Notes: generated by a model from the letters alone, not told the origin. A stretch of 64,000 nt of DNA from Oceanobacter kriegii DSM 6294 (GCF_000422845.1 NZ_AUGV01000003.1:248001-312000); one strand, 5' to 3'; positions 37,634 through 47,852 are shown, counted from the first letter of the stretch. Translations and numbers: made by a program.

Positions 37634-37879
37634 TTAGTTCTGGTATAGCGCCTCAACGGCGGTGATCACATCGCCGACAGTGCGAACGCTTTTGAAGTTC
37701 TCCGGGTTGATCTTCTTGCCGGTGATCTTTTTCATTTCAACGACCATGTCGACGGCATCAATGCTGTCGATATCCAGGTCTTCGTACAGGCGGGCATCGT
37801 CGTTGATCTTGTCTTCTTCAATGTCGAACAGTTCGATAATGACACGGGTTACGTGGCCGCTGATTTCATCTCTTGTCAT
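37634..37879 (-). CDS. Acyl carrier protein 2 of the APE cluster
   Basis: An 81-residue acidic protein with the phosphopantetheine motif LDIDSIDAVDMV, Ser39 being the attachment site. It occupies the usual carrier-protein place between the acyltransferase and the membrane protein genes. Only one carrier protein is here, the second having moved to 24099. The tail GDVITAVEALYQN is typical of this family. Its role is to hold the starter or chain intermediates during elongation. Confidence 0.94.
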   Translation of the reverse strand: MTRDEISGHVTRVIIELFDIEEDKINDDARLYEDLDIDSIDAVDMVVEMKKITGKKINPENFKSVRTVGDVITAVEALYQN

Positions 37880-37898
37880 GGTTTCGGTCCTACTTCTA

Positions 37899-38726
37899 CT
37901 ACAGTGAGCGGCTGAGTGGTTGATTCAGACATCCGTTATTCTGATCGCCGTCAGGTGCCGGAGTCGTGCTCACCGCCTTATTAAAATATTGCTCCAGTTG
38001 CTGCGTCAGCTGACGCGCCGCCAGAGCCTGGTTTTGCGAATTGGCGTACTGTTCTACCGAAATGGTCGGGCGTACGTCCAGAGTCATATGGACCCGGCGT
38101 TTGGGAACCTGGTACCACTTGATTTCCTTGGTTAATGCCGCGGGTTCACAGCGGATAACCACTGGCCGGATGTTGGTTGCTGTCTTGATAGCAATATTGG
38201 CCGCCCCGCGTTTCATTACCTGTGCTTTGCCCGCCGTGGTACGGGTCCCTTCTGGGAAAATGATCAGATTGTTGCCTGACTTCATAGAGTCTCCGGCAGC
38301 CGCGATCACCCCTTCTGCTGTACTGTTGGCAATGTAGCCTGTGAGCCGTATAGCTCCCCAGGTAAAAGGGTTTTTCAGCAGTTTACCCTTCACCACACAA
38401 TCGGCATTGCGAGCGAAGGCGATCAGGAAAATGGTATCAATCAGTGATGGGTGATTGGCCAGAATCAGTTGTCCCGGCTGCTCCAGCAGTTCACGGTTGC
38501 GAATGGTGTATGTCATCACGCCGACGGCTCGCATCAGGTTGATAAACAACAGGAAACAGAGGCTGACAAAACGTTTTCCCAGAGCCTGACGCCGCCGCTG
38601 ATGGCGCACCAGCAAGACCAGTGCCGGACTGACGATCAGCGCAATCAGGCTACCGCCAACACCAAATGTGGCGAAGCAGAATGCGGTTGCGACTGTACGC
38701 CATACACGGCTCAGCAGGCTGCTCAC
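37899..38726 (-). CDS. 1-acylglycerol-3-phosphate-type acyltransferase of the APE cluster
   Basis: The 275-residue protein has an N-terminal membrane segment (FGVGGSLIALIVSPALVLLV), then the catalytic His-x4-Asp motif ANHPSLIDT and the phosphate-binding motif FPEGTRTTAGK, as in PlsC enzymes (ApeD-like). It probably esterifies the polyene onto a glycerol lipid at the inner membrane. A GTG start at 38726 overlaps the upstream stop as GTGA. The C-terminal 25 residues are polar and likely disordered. Confidence 0.9.
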   Translation of the reverse strand: MSSLLSRVWRTVATAFCFATFGVGGSLIALIVSPALVLLVRHQRRRQALGKRFVSLCFLLFINLMRAVGVMTYTIRNRELLEQPGQLILANHPSLIDTIFLIAFARNADCVVKGKLLKNPFTWGAIRLTGYIANSTAEGVIAAAGDSMKSGNNLIIFPEGTRTTAGKAQVMKRGAANIAIKTATNIRPVVIRCEPAALTKEIKWYQVPKRRVHMTLDVRPTISVEQYANSQNQALAARQLTQQLEQYFNKAVSTTPAPDGDQNNGCLNQPLSRSL

Positions 38727-39421
38727 GGTGTCACCGGCAGGCGTGTAATTTGGGCAGCAGCCAGCGGCACTTGTTCAGTGTTGCCGTGCAGCAACTCAGC
38801 CAGCATCGCTACCTGCTCCAGCATGCCAGGCTGGGTGTTTTGCTTGTGCTCGAAGTCGATACTGATCGGGCAATCACCAGCTTGTTCCAGTAGCAGGGCA
38901 ATGGCGTAGGGCTCAGCCGGATCAATGCCTGCATCGTCATACAATTCCGGCAATGGCAGGTCGTGAATCACACACAGTACTGCGTCATGATCATTGGCAT
39001 GCAGAATCATGCAGGCTTCGGTGAGTGCATTGACGATGGCGTGCTCACCTGCTGCCATGGCAGTAATCGCGTGGGTATTGTGGGTAGCAATCGACAGTAT
39101 GCCACTGACGGCATTGTGGACCGACAGGCTGAATGCCATTGGCGACGGCGTTTCGCCATCAATCAGAGTGGTGAGAATTTCCAGTGAACGCTGGATTTCA
39201 CCGTGGCGGCTGCAAAAAACCATTGGCAGCTGTGGCTGCTTCTCGATCAGTGCCGAGCACACGGAAACAGCCATCTTGCCCTGCTGGCCAAGTCGGCGCC
39301 TCATCATGGCCGGAATCAGGCCCAGTGACGGTGCGCTGACCTGATGGCTATTGCTGTTCGAGTCATCTGAAACCGGCATCCATACGGCCCAATCCCTGAC
39401 GCTGCATTTAATACCGGACAC
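38723..39421 (-). CDS. apeC: Ketosynthase-like chain-length factor, ApeC-like
   Basis: The 232-residue product resembles the N-terminal half of a beta-ketoacyl synthase (PF13723 type). Where active synthases have Cys, the comparable strand reads FSLSVHNAVSGILSIA, and neither active-site histidine motif follows. It is therefore a chain-length factor rather than a condensing enzyme and should pair with the ApeO-like synthase at 28338. A GTG start at 39421 is used. It is the first gene of the minus-strand operon, divergent from the phosphopantetheinyl transferase across 118 bases. Confidence 0.85.
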   Translation of the reverse strand: MSGIKCSVRDWAVWMPVSDDSNSNSHQVSAPSLGLIPAMMRRRLGQQGKMAVSVCSALIEKQPQLPMVFCSRHGEIQRSLEILTTLIDGETPSPMAFSLSVHNAVSGILSIATHNTHAITAMAAGEHAIVNALTEACMILHANDHDAVLCVIHDLPLPELYDDAGIDPAEPYAIALLLEQAGDCPISIDFEHKQNTQPGMLEQVAMLAELLHGNTEQVPLAAAQITRLPVTP

Positions 39422-39539
39422 GGAACACTCTCATCCATATAATTGGCGGCGTATTGTACTGGCCAGACATCGTCAGGCAAGCGTAAAGACGCTTTTCGGC
39501 CGCTTTGTTGACTAACCAATAAACAACAATCTGGGGTCT

Positions 39540-40292
39540 ATGAGCGAGTATTTATCCGGCTGTACCGTCCACCTGGCCGAACAATCCGCCATCTCCCCTC
39601 CGCCTGATCAGCTCTGGCTGAGCGCTAGTGAAACGGGGCGACTGAGAGATATGACCTCTCCGTCAAGGCGTCTGACCTATCTGGCGGGTCACTGGTTTTT
39701 GCGGCTGTCATTATCCGAGCGCTTTGGTGGCCAGCCCCACGATTGGCGGATTGGTCAGCAACAATCAGGGGCCTTGTTAGTAGAGCAAGCCGCTATATCA
39801 ATGCTGGAAGCCAGGAAAATGGGCGTTTCACTTTCTCACAGTTGCGCACAGCTGGCCTGTGCTATTGATCCCGACGCTGCGGTGGGTGTCGATATAGAAC
39901 GGCTGTCCGAAAAGCGATCACTGGACGACATGGTGGCTTTGTTCGGCTCTGTTGATCTGCAAGAACATTGGTCGAAGCAGCAGCCATTGAGCAAAGTACA
40001 GCTTTGGTATCGTTGGTGGTGTTGCTATGAAAGTTGGGTCAAGCAACAGGGGCGAGGCATTGATCTGGCAGAGTTTGGGAGGATGTGCTTGCGACAAGGT
40101 AGCGTTGAGATGGTCAGTGATTCTATTGATGCAGCTGGACGAGCAACGTTCTGGGGGCAGTACCAGCAGATCATGCTGGCCGTCACAGTGGCGCATAGCT
40201 CAGCTGAAATAACAGTCACTGGTTCAACAGCCGAAGCAGCTGTTGGTGCTGAGAATTCAGTAGTGCTGGCCCGCAGTCAGTTGTTGGTATGA
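39540..40292 (+). CDS. 4'-phosphopantetheinyl transferase
   Basis: The 250-residue Sfp-type enzyme transfers phosphopantetheine from CoA to the serine of the carrier proteins. It has the magnesium motif AVGVDIERLSE and the helix RWWCCYESWVKQQGRG, where the usual W/F-x-x-KE-S-x-x-K appears with Tyr in place of the first Lys. The N-terminal region has the SRRLTYLAGHWFLR substrate segment. GGGG lies just before the ATG. It shares a divergent promoter region with the apeC-like gene and converges on glyS. Confidence 0.88.
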   Translation: MSEYLSGCTVHLAEQSAISPPPDQLWLSASETGRLRDMTSPSRRLTYLAGHWFLRLSLSERFGGQPHDWRIGQQQSGALLVEQAAISMLEARKMGVSLSHSCAQLACAIDPDAAVGVDIERLSEKRSLDDMVALFGSVDLQEHWSKQQPLSKVQLWYRWWCCYESWVKQQGRGIDLAEFGRMCLRQGSVEMVSDSIDAAGRATFWGQYQQIMLAVTVAHSSAEITVTGSTAEAAVGAENSVVLARSQLLV

Positions 40293-40342
40293 CTGGGTAT
40301 CGCTGAAGACGGGTTACTTGCCAATGCACAAAACATCAGGAT

Positions 40343-40378
40343 ACAAAAAAGCCACCGAACACAGGTTCGGTGGCTTTG
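40343..40378. terminator. Bidirectional terminator between the transferase gene and glyS
   Basis: AAAGCCACCGAAC, loop ACAG and GTTCGGTGGCTTT form a perfect 13-base-pair stem with an A-run on its left, giving a T-run for glyS on the minus strand. Confidence 0.9.
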
Positions 40379-40417
40379 ATGTGATCGTGCAGTCGATCAA
40401 TTACTGGCGAACGAGCG

Positions 40418-42496
40418 TTAGCCCTGCAGCAGACCGATGTCGGCAATACCAACAAACATGCTGCGCAGTTGCTTCAGCAGTGCCAGTCGGTTGGTTTTCA
40501 CCGCTTCGTCGTCGGCCATGACCATGACGTTGTCGAAGAAGGCGTCAACCACGTTGCGCAGTTGTGCCAGTGCGTTGAGGGCACCCTGGTAGTCGCCTTT
40601 GATCAGCAGTGGGCCGGTCAGGTCGGCAAGGCCGGTCATTTGTTCGAATAGGGCTTTTTCTTCGTCCTGTTGGAACAGGGCAGCATCCACAGCGGCGGTT
40701 ACCTTGTCGCCTTCATTCTTGGCCAGGATGTTGGATACCCGCTTGTTGGCGGCGGCCAGTGCCTGGGCAGATTCCAGCTGGTAGAAGGCGTGTACGGCTT
40801 TCACACGACGGTCGATGTCCAGTGGTTTGGTCACGCCCAGTGCGCGCACGGACTGGAACACTTCGGCCGGGATGTTTTCGTCGCTGTACCAGGCCTGGAA
40901 ACGATCCAACATGTATTCAACCAGCGTGGCTTTGGTGTCGGCTTTCAGTTCGGCAGACCAGTTGTTGTCCAACGCCCAGTCGATCAGTTCGTTGAGGTCC
41001 AGATCAATCTGCTTTTCAACCAGAATACGCAGCACACCCAAAGACGCACGACGCAGGGCGTACGGGTCCTTGGAGCCGGTTGGCAGCTGGCCAATGCCAA
41101 ACAGACCCGCCAGTGAGTCCAGACGGTCGGCCAAAGCGATGGCGGTACCGGTGGCGCTGGCTGGCAGTTCGTCACCTGCGAAGGCAGGCATGTACTGTTC
41201 GATGATGGACTGCGCGACTTCGGCGTTCTCGCCGTCGTTTTCGGCGTAGTACTTACCGGCCAGACCTTGCAGGTCGGTGAATTCGAACACCATCTGGGAA
41301 ACCAGATCGTTCTTGCACAGCTTGGCGGCACGTTCTACCAGCGCAGTGTCGCCACCGGTGGCGGTAGCGATTTTCTGACCCAGCGTAGAGATACGACGAG
41401 CCTTGTCGGCGATGGAGCCCAGCGCGTTCACCCACACCACGTTTTCGAGTTTCTCGAAGCGGCTTTCCAGAGTCTGCTTGCGGTCGGTGTCCCAGAAGAA
41501 CTTGGCGTCGGCCAGACGTGGACGAATCACTTTTTCGTTACCGGCAATCACCTGAGTCGGGTCTTTCGACTCGATGTTGGAGACGGTAATGAAGTTGTTC
41601 AGCAGGGTACCGTCTTTCATTACGTGGAAGTATTTCTGGTGTTCTTTCATGGAAGACACCAGTGCTTCCGCCGGAACGGTCAGGAACTCTTCTTCGAAGG
41701 AGCCTGCCAGTGCCACCGGCCACTCGTTCAGGGCAGTCACTTCTTCCAGCAGGTCGTCGCCGATGATGGCTTCGCCACCCAGCTTTTCACCTTCGGCAGC
41801 CACCTGTTTGGCGATAAGCTCGGAACGCTCTTCAAAGCTGGCCATGACGTACACGGAACGCATGGTTTCACGGTAACTGGCCGGTGAGTCAATGCTCACT
41901 TCGGCAGGCGCGTGGAAGCGGTGGCCACGGGACAAGCGACCGGCTTTCAGGCCCATCACTTCGGCGTCGACGACGTCGTTGCCAAACAGCATCACCAGCC
42001 ACTGTACCGGACGCACGAATTCAACGCGGGAAGCCCCCCAGCGCATGCGCTTTGGAATCGGCAGTTTGTCGAGGCTGTTCTGAACCATGTCGGCCAGTAG
42101 CTCAACGGTGTTCTTGCCTGCGATAGTACGCTGGATCATCAGCTTGCCAGCGTTCTTGCCTTCGGATTCCGGCGCTTCTTTCAGGTCCGCCGCTTCAACG
42201 CCTGCACGCTGGGCAAAGCCCAGAGCGGCTTTGGTCAGGTTGCCATCGGCGTCGTAGGCGATCTTGGCTGGTGGGCCAAACAGGGTTTCTTCCTGATCGG
42301 CTTGCTTGTCGGCCAGATCGGCAATGCGCACGGCCATGCGGCGCGGAGCGGCGAAAATTTCGATCTCGCCAAAGCTCAGGCCAGCGTCTTTCAGACCGTT
42401 TTCGATGCCGCCAGCAAAGGCGTCAGTCAGGGACTTCAGTGCCATCGGTGGCAGTTCTTCGGTACCCAGTTCGACCAGAAAATCTTGAGTTGCCAT
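40418..42496 (-). CDS. glyS: GlyS, glycyl-tRNA synthetase beta subunit
   Basis: The 692-residue beta subunit of the alpha2-beta2 glycyl-tRNA synthetase begins [20 protein letters not shown], the family hallmark, and has the AAPRRMAVRI segment and the HD-like central region KLCKNDLVSQMVFEFTDLQG. Its length is normal for the family. The ATG overlaps the glyQ stop as TAATG, so the two subunits are translated together. The gene pair follows the APE cluster, as it follows the gmhB region in P. aeruginosa. Confidence 0.97.
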   Translation of the reverse strand: MATQDFLVELGTEELPPMALKSLTDAFAGGIENGLKDAGLSFGEIEIFAAPRRMAVRIADLADKQADQEETLFGPPAKIAYDADGNLTKAALGFAQRAGVEAADLKEAPESEGKNAGKLMIQRTIAGKNTVELLADMVQNSLDKLPIPKRMRWGASRVEFVRPVQWLVMLFGNDVVDAEVMGLKAGRLSRGHRFHAPAEVSIDSPASYRETMRSVYVMASFEERSELIAKQVAAEGEKLGGEAIIGDDLLEEVTALNEWPVALAGSFEEEFLTVPAEALVSSMKEHQKYFHVMKDGTLLNNFITVSNIESKDPTQVIAGNEKVIRPRLADAKFFWDTDRKQTLESRFEKLENVVWVNALGSIADKARRISTLGQKIATATGGDTALVERAAKLCKNDLVSQMVFEFTDLQGLAGKYYAENDGENAEVAQSIIEQYMPAFAGDELPASATGTAIALADRLDSLAGLFGIGQLPTGSKDPYALRRASLGVLRILVEKQIDLDLNELIDWALDNNWSAELKADTKATLVEYMLDRFQAWYSDENIPAEVFQSVRALGVTKPLDIDRRVKAVHAFYQLESAQALAAANKRVSNILAKNEGDKVTAAVDAALFQQDEEKALFEQMTGLADLTGPLLIKGDYQGALNALAQLRNVVDAFFDNVMVMADDEAVKTNRLALLKQLRSMFVGIADIGLLQG

Positions 42497-43509
42497 TATT
42501 TACCCTCCTGCTTGGCTGCTTCTTTCTCAGCCTTCTTGCGCGCTTTTTCCGCTTCCTTCTCTTTGTCGGCCTGCCATTTGGCAAGGATTTCCTCACGGAT
42601 GCCTTCTTCGGCCAGTGGGAAGCCCTTCTCGGCGCGGCTGTCGTAGTAGCAATGCGCTACGGCACGGGCCAGGGTGCGCACACGCAGGATGTAACCCTGA
42701 CGCTCGGTCACGGAAATCGCACCGCGAGCATCCAGCAGGTTGAAGGTGTGGGAGGCTTTCAGGGTCTGCTCGTAGGCTGGCAGTGGCAGGTTGGCGGCCA
42801 CCAGCTTGTTGCAGTCTTTTTCGTACTGGTCGAAGGCCTGAAACAGGAAATCGACATCAGCGTGTTCGAAGTTGTAGGTGGACTGCTCCACTTCGTTCTG
42901 GTGGAACACGTCGCCGTAGGTTACCGGTTTGCCATCCGGGCCGTAGGTCCAGACCAGGTCGTAAACGGAGTCTACTTCCTGCAGGTACATGGCAATACGT
43001 TCCAGACCGTAGGTGATTTCACCCATCACCGGGAAACATTCCAGACCACCGGCTTGCTGGAAGTAAGTGAACTGGGTCACTTCCATGCCGTTCAGCCATA
43101 CTTCCCAACCCAGACCCCAGGCACCCAGTGTTGGGGATTCCCAGTTGTCTTCTACGAAGCGAATGTCGTGCACCAGAGTGTCGACGCCCAACGCATTCAG
43201 GGAGCCCAGATACAGCTCCTGGAAGTTGGATGGCGAGGGCTTCATCACTACCTGAAACTGGTAGTAGTGCTGCAGACGGTTCGGGTTTTCGCCGTAACGA
43301 CCGTCGGTTGGACGACGGCTTGGCTGAACGTAGGCAGAGTTCCAGGTCTCCGGGCCAACCGCGCGCAGGAAGGTGTGTACATGGAACGTACCGGCGCCGA
43401 CTTCAAGATCGAGTGGTTGGTTAATCACACAGCCCTGATCGGACCAGTACTCTTGCAGGGCGGCAATCATGCCCTGAAAGGTTTTGACGTTATGGCGACT
43501 CTGGCTCAC
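42496..43509 (-). CDS. glyQ: GlyQ, glycyl-tRNA synthetase alpha subunit
   Basis: This catalytic subunit has [35 protein letters not shown] and the class II motif region [34 protein letters not shown] start at 43509 with AGGGGTAG upstream gives 337 residues and aligns with the family; the frame runs 19 codons further without support. The protein ends in an unusually charged tail of about 30 residues ([18 protein letters not shown]), which family members of about 303-320 residues mostly lack. Confidence 0.96.
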   Translation of the reverse strand: MSQSRHNVKTFQGMIAALQEYWSDQGCVINQPLDLEVGAGTFHVHTFLRAVGPETWNSAYVQPSRRPTDGRYGENPNRLQHYYQFQVVMKPSPSNFQELYLGSLNALGVDTLVHDIRFVEDNWESPTLGAWGLGWEVWLNGMEVTQFTYFQQAGGLECFPVMGEITYGLERIAMYLQEVDSVYDLVWTYGPDGKPVTYGDVFHQNEVEQSTYNFEHADVDFLFQAFDQYEKDCNKLVAANLPLPAYEQTLKASHTFNLLDARGAISVTERQGYILRVRTLARAVAHCYYDSRAEKGFPLAEEGIREEILAKWQADKEKEAEKARKKAEKEAAKQEGK

Positions 43510-43644
43510 AGCTTCTACCCCTGGGGTTTGGAATGGCGGTTGTCCGTAATAACCGCGAAAAAACAAAGGCGGCGATTATAGCAGGGCAGACGCGGGTTCA
43601 CAGGGGCAATTGGCTGGGGTTCTGTGGTTCGTCAGGCGGTTTGT

Positions 43645-45280
<1,636 letters not shown>

Positions 45281-45285
<5 letters not shown>

Positions 45286-45335
45286 TTTGACACCCTGAAG
45301 TCGTTTTAACATTTTGTTAGTGTAGTCCAAATGAC
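45281..45335. promoter_or_regulatory. Three NorR binding sites (GT-N7-AC)
   Basis: GTCAATTTGAC (45281-45291), GTCGTTTTAAC (45300-45310) and GTCCAAATGAC (45325-45335) each fit GT-N7-AC, the NorR enhancer core, and the first has the inner CA/TG symmetry. They lie 54-108 bases upstream of a sigma-54 promoter, the usual enhancer distance. The first overlaps the chosen norR start, which would allow autorepression. Confidence 0.78.
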
Positions 45336-45388
45336 TCTATTTGGCTCGTTGTGATTTTAACTTATTGTTTTTATTGGATTTTGTTGGC

Positions 45389-45404
45389 TGGCACGGAAGT
45401 CGCT
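45389..45404 (+). promoter_or_regulatory. Sigma-54 (RpoN) promoter of the flavohemoglobin operon
   Basis: TGGCACGGAAGTCGCT matches the -24/-12 consensus TGGCACG-N4-TTGCW except for one base, with GG (45390-45391) and GC (45402-45403) separated by exactly ten bases. Transcription should start near 45415, 24 bases before the small membrane protein gene. Confidence 0.85.
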
Positions 45405-45438
45405 AAAGCCAGAGAAGATACTGAGCCAGGAGCGTGTT

Positions 45439-45735
45439 ATGTGGTCTTCTCTTCATTTCTCATCTCTTCACCTCTCCTCCTCGCAGGTGCTGCCTGCAGA
45501 GCTGATTGGGTACCAGCAGCTGTTCGTTGCGGGCAACTGGGCGATGTTGCTGGGGCTGCTGATGACACTGCTATCGGTAGTGTTCAGCTACACCCTGGCG
45601 GAGCAGTTTTCGTTGCTGCTGCAAGGGCTGTTTCACATCAGCACCTTGCTGTGGGCCACGCTGATCAAGTTCGGCTTCATCATGCGCTTTGTTGCCGAAA
45701 ACAAACGTAACCAGTGGCTGCGTCAGCAAGCCTGA
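45439..45735 (+). CDS. Small membrane protein of the flavohemoglobin operon, unknown function
   Basis: The 98-residue product has two hydrophobic segments, WAMLLGLLMTLLSVVFSYTL and LLLQGLFHISTLLWATLIKFGFIM, with a basic C-terminal tail (AENKRNQWLRQQA), so it is an inner-membrane hairpin. AGGAG lies seven bases before the ATG. It is the first gene behind the sigma-54 promoter and is followed by hmp after 81 bases, so it should be induced by nitric oxide. I do not recognise its family; a role in sensing or handling NO at the membrane is only suggested by position. Confidence 0.75.
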   Translation: MWSSLHFSSLHLSSSQVLPAELIGYQQLFVAGNWAMLLGLLMTLLSVVFSYTLAEQFSLLLQGLFHISTLLWATLIKFGFIMRFVAENKRNQWLRQQA

Positions 45736-45816
45736 GCCGGTATCCCGTTTTTGAATCCCGGGGTCTCTGGTTGGCATGTTGCCGGTCGGGACCTTCCCTC
45801 TGAAGGAGTTACTTCC

Positions 45817-47004
45817 ATGTTGTCCCAACGTCAAATTGATGTGGTTAAAAGTACCATTCCACTGCTGCAGTCGGCCGGAACGGCGATTACCGAGCACTTT
45901 TATCAGCGTATGTTTCGCCATAACCCCGAACTGCAAGACATTTTCAATATGTCGAACCAGCACAGTGGGCGTCAGGCCATGGCGCTGTTCTCTTCGATAG
46001 CGGCCTATGCCACGCACATCGAGGAGCCGAGCCAGCTGGTTGTGCTGGTTGAGCGCATTGCCAACAAACACGCAAGCCTCAACATTCAACCGTCACAGTA
46101 CGCCATTGTTGGGAGTCACTTGATCGAGACCTTGCGCGAACTGGCGGGAGAAGCCTTCACCCCTGAGGTTGAGGATGCCTGGACGGCGGCATACGGTGTG
46201 CTGGCGAACATCTTTATTGAGCGCGAAGCGCAAATCTATCAGTCCAATGAAGCGGCTGAGGGCGGCTGGCGGGGACGTCGTCGCTTTCGACTGGCTGAGA
46301 AAACACCGGAATCCGAGTTGGTTTGCAGCTTTCGGTTTGTGCCGGTGGATGGTGGCCCGGTGGCGCGTTATCAGCCCGGCCAGTATCTGGGCATTGAAGT
46401 TCAGCCCAATGAAAATGGCCACAAGGAGATTCGTCAGTACTCACTATCAGATGCCTGGCGGGCCGATAGCTACCGCATTTCGGTGAAACGCGAAGGGACT
46501 GACCAGCCAGGAGTGGTGTCGCACTACCTGCATGACCAACTGCAAGTGGGTGACGAGGTTGAGCTGTTTGCCCCGGTGGGAGATTTCTGGCTGCAACCTG
46601 CTGATACCCCGGTGGCACTGATATCTGCTGGTGTTGGGGTGACCCCGATGATGGCAATACTGGAAACCCTCTGGGCCGAGCAATCCCGGCGTGAAGTGGT
46701 CTGGCTGCATGCCTGTGAACGGCAGCAGCAACACAGCTTTCGTGAGCGGTTGGTGCAGTTGAATGCGCAGCGGCCGTTTACTCAAATCAGTTGGTATCGG
46801 GAAGGGGATGAAGTCGCAGAGCAGCTGCGTCGCGGCACCATGGCGCTGGCTGGGGAGGCGGAACAATTACCGCTGGCCGATGGTGATTTTTATCTCTGTG
46901 GTCCGGTCGGTTTTATGGCAGCGATCAAGCGTCAGTTGTTGGTGTTGGGAGTGAGTCTGCAGCGTATTCACTACGAGGTGTTTGGGCCTCACGCGGATCT
47001 GTGA
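45817..47004 (+). CDS. hmp: Hmp/Fhp flavohemoglobin, nitric oxide dioxygenase
   Basis: The enzyme oxidises NO to nitrate with O2 and NAD(P)H. The 395-residue protein begins MLSQRQIDVVKSTIPLLQ, the globin domain, with the proximal haem histidine in ANKHASL near residue 85. The ferredoxin-reductase domain follows, with the FAD motif RQYSLS, the NAD motif AGVGVTPMMAILE and the C-terminal HYEVFGPH. The ATG at 45817 has GAAGGAG upstream; the frame continues 22 codons further without support. It is controlled through the divergent NorR and the sigma-54 promoter. Confidence 0.96.
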   Translation: MLSQRQIDVVKSTIPLLQSAGTAITEHFYQRMFRHNPELQDIFNMSNQHSGRQAMALFSSIAAYATHIEEPSQLVVLVERIANKHASLNIQPSQYAIVGSHLIETLRELAGEAFTPEVEDAWTAAYGVLANIFIEREAQIYQSNEAAEGGWRGRRRFRLAEKTPESELVCSFRFVPVDGGPVARYQPGQYLGIEVQPNENGHKEIRQYSLSDAWRADSYRISVKREGTDQPGVVSHYLHDQLQVGDEVELFAPVGDFWLQPADTPVALISAGVGVTPMMAILETLWAEQSRREVVWLHACERQQQHSFRERLVQLNAQRPFTQISWYREGDEVAEQLRRGTMALAGEAEQLPLADGDFYLCGPVGFMAAIKRQLLVLGVSLQRIHYEVFGPHADL

Positions 47005-47141
47005 CCGACGTATGAGCGGTGTGAGAGAGGTTTGAAGATGGCGTGTCTGTTGTGTGCTGTTGTTGTCGAAGTTCGGTATGCAGTGGATCACGTCGTCACA
47101 TTCCCTCAACGCCACAGCTCATAACCCCATATTTCTATATG

Positions 47142-47187
47142 CCCAAAAAAACCATCGCTTTGCACCCGGGTGCCTTTGGCACTCGGG
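47142..47187 (-). terminator. Possible terminator of the histidine kinase gene
   Basis: On the minus strand CCCGAGTGCC, loop AAA and GGCACCCGGG form a stable stem at 47165-47187. A T7 run comes about 12 bases later, so the fit to a classic terminator is imperfect. Confidence 0.45.
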
Positions 47188-47210
47188 ATAATTGCGATGC
47201 CTGATCTGCC

Positions 47211-47852
47211 TCAGTAATGAGGTATGTGAATACTTACTTCGGCGCCGCCCTTGGGCAGGTTGCTGCAGCTGATTTTGCCGACTTGTTCGCCAAATTTATG
47301 GTGACGGGCAATCTCGCCAACCAGATACAGGCCCAAGCCACTGCCACCCACTTTGGTGGTGATGGTGTCGCCATTCAGCACGCTTTGGTCGAAGCCGTGG
47401 CCGTTGTCTTCGACCCGGATGATCAACCAGGCGTTGTCGATGGTGGCGGTCAGGCGCAGGGCGGTGGCTCCGGCCTGGGCGCTGTTGGTCATCAGGGTGA
47501 TCAGCGCCATGTGCAGCAGGTCGTCGTTGTAGAAGCCTTGCAGCTCTTCGCTGATGTCGTTGGTGAACTTGATGTTCGGAAACTGAATCTGGATGGAGGC
47601 AATGGCGTCCAACACGGTGTCGTGGGGCCAGGCGTCGTCCAGCGGGTAGTCGCGCTCCTTTTCCATGCGGAACAGGGTCATCATCTGCAAGGTGTCGTTT
47701 TGCAGTCGGTTGGTGTTTTGCAGCACCGGTTTGAGCACGTGATGATAGCGTTCAGGAATCTGGCTGAGGGCCTCCTGTTCGCAGGCCAGCAGGGTACTGA
47801 GCTGGTTTTTCAGGTCGTGGATAACAGCCCCGACCATGTAATCAAATTTCAT
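47211..47852 (-). CDS. Sensor histidine kinase, short form without visible input domain
   Basis: The 213-residue protein has only the transmitter: an H-box with MVGAVIHDLKNQLSTLL, an N-box LMTNSAQAGATA, G1 EDNGHGFD and G2 GGSGLGLYLVGEIARHH. There is no membrane segment or sensor domain, so its signal must come from a partner or from its dimerisation helices. The ATG at 47852 has AGGAG nine bases upstream and overlaps the stop of the response-regulator gene as ATGA, so the two form a pair. The HDLKN-type phospho-acceptor resembles that of kinases acting on large receivers. Confidence 0.87.
   Translation of the reverse strand: MKFDYMVGAVIHDLKNQLSTLLACEQEALSQIPERYHHVLKPVLQNTNRLQNDTLQMMTLFRMEKERDYPLDDAWPHDTVLDAIASIQIQFPNIKFTNDISEELQGFYNDDLLHMALITLMTNSAQAGATALRLTATIDNAWLIIRVEDNGHGFDQSVLNGDTITTKVGGSGLGLYLVGEIARHHKFGEQVGKISCSNLPKGGAEVSIHIPHY

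Larger units (their letters stand above)
22369..40292. other. Aryl polyene (APE) pigment biosynthesis gene cluster
   Basis: Twenty genes form a type II fatty-acid-like pathway of the aryl polyene kind: an aryl starter ligase, carrier proteins, two ketosynthases and a chain-length factor, ketoreductase, dehydratases, thioesterase, LolA-like carrier, MMPL exporter, DUF3261 lipoprotein, acyl and glycosyl transferases and a phosphopantetheinyl transferase. The minus-strand operon 39421 to 25920 keeps the order recalled for apeC to apeR of Xenorhabdus and E. coli. The exceptions are one carrier protein and the transferases, which moved to 22369-24356, and an ammonia-lyase that takes their place. 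APE products are yellow membrane-bound pigments that protect against oxidative stress. Confidence 0.92.

Noticed and set aside
22369-40292. Fatty acid synthesis genes considered as a housekeeping fab operon or a polyketide cluster of another kind
   Set aside because: There is no malonyl-CoA transacylase or FabD, and the chain-length factor, LolA/MMPL/DUF3261 set and aryl ligase are the APE signature.
22369-40292. Search for transposase, integrase or tRNA borders of the APE cluster
   Set aside because: None were seen; the borders run directly into conserved genes, so a mobile-element label is not supported.
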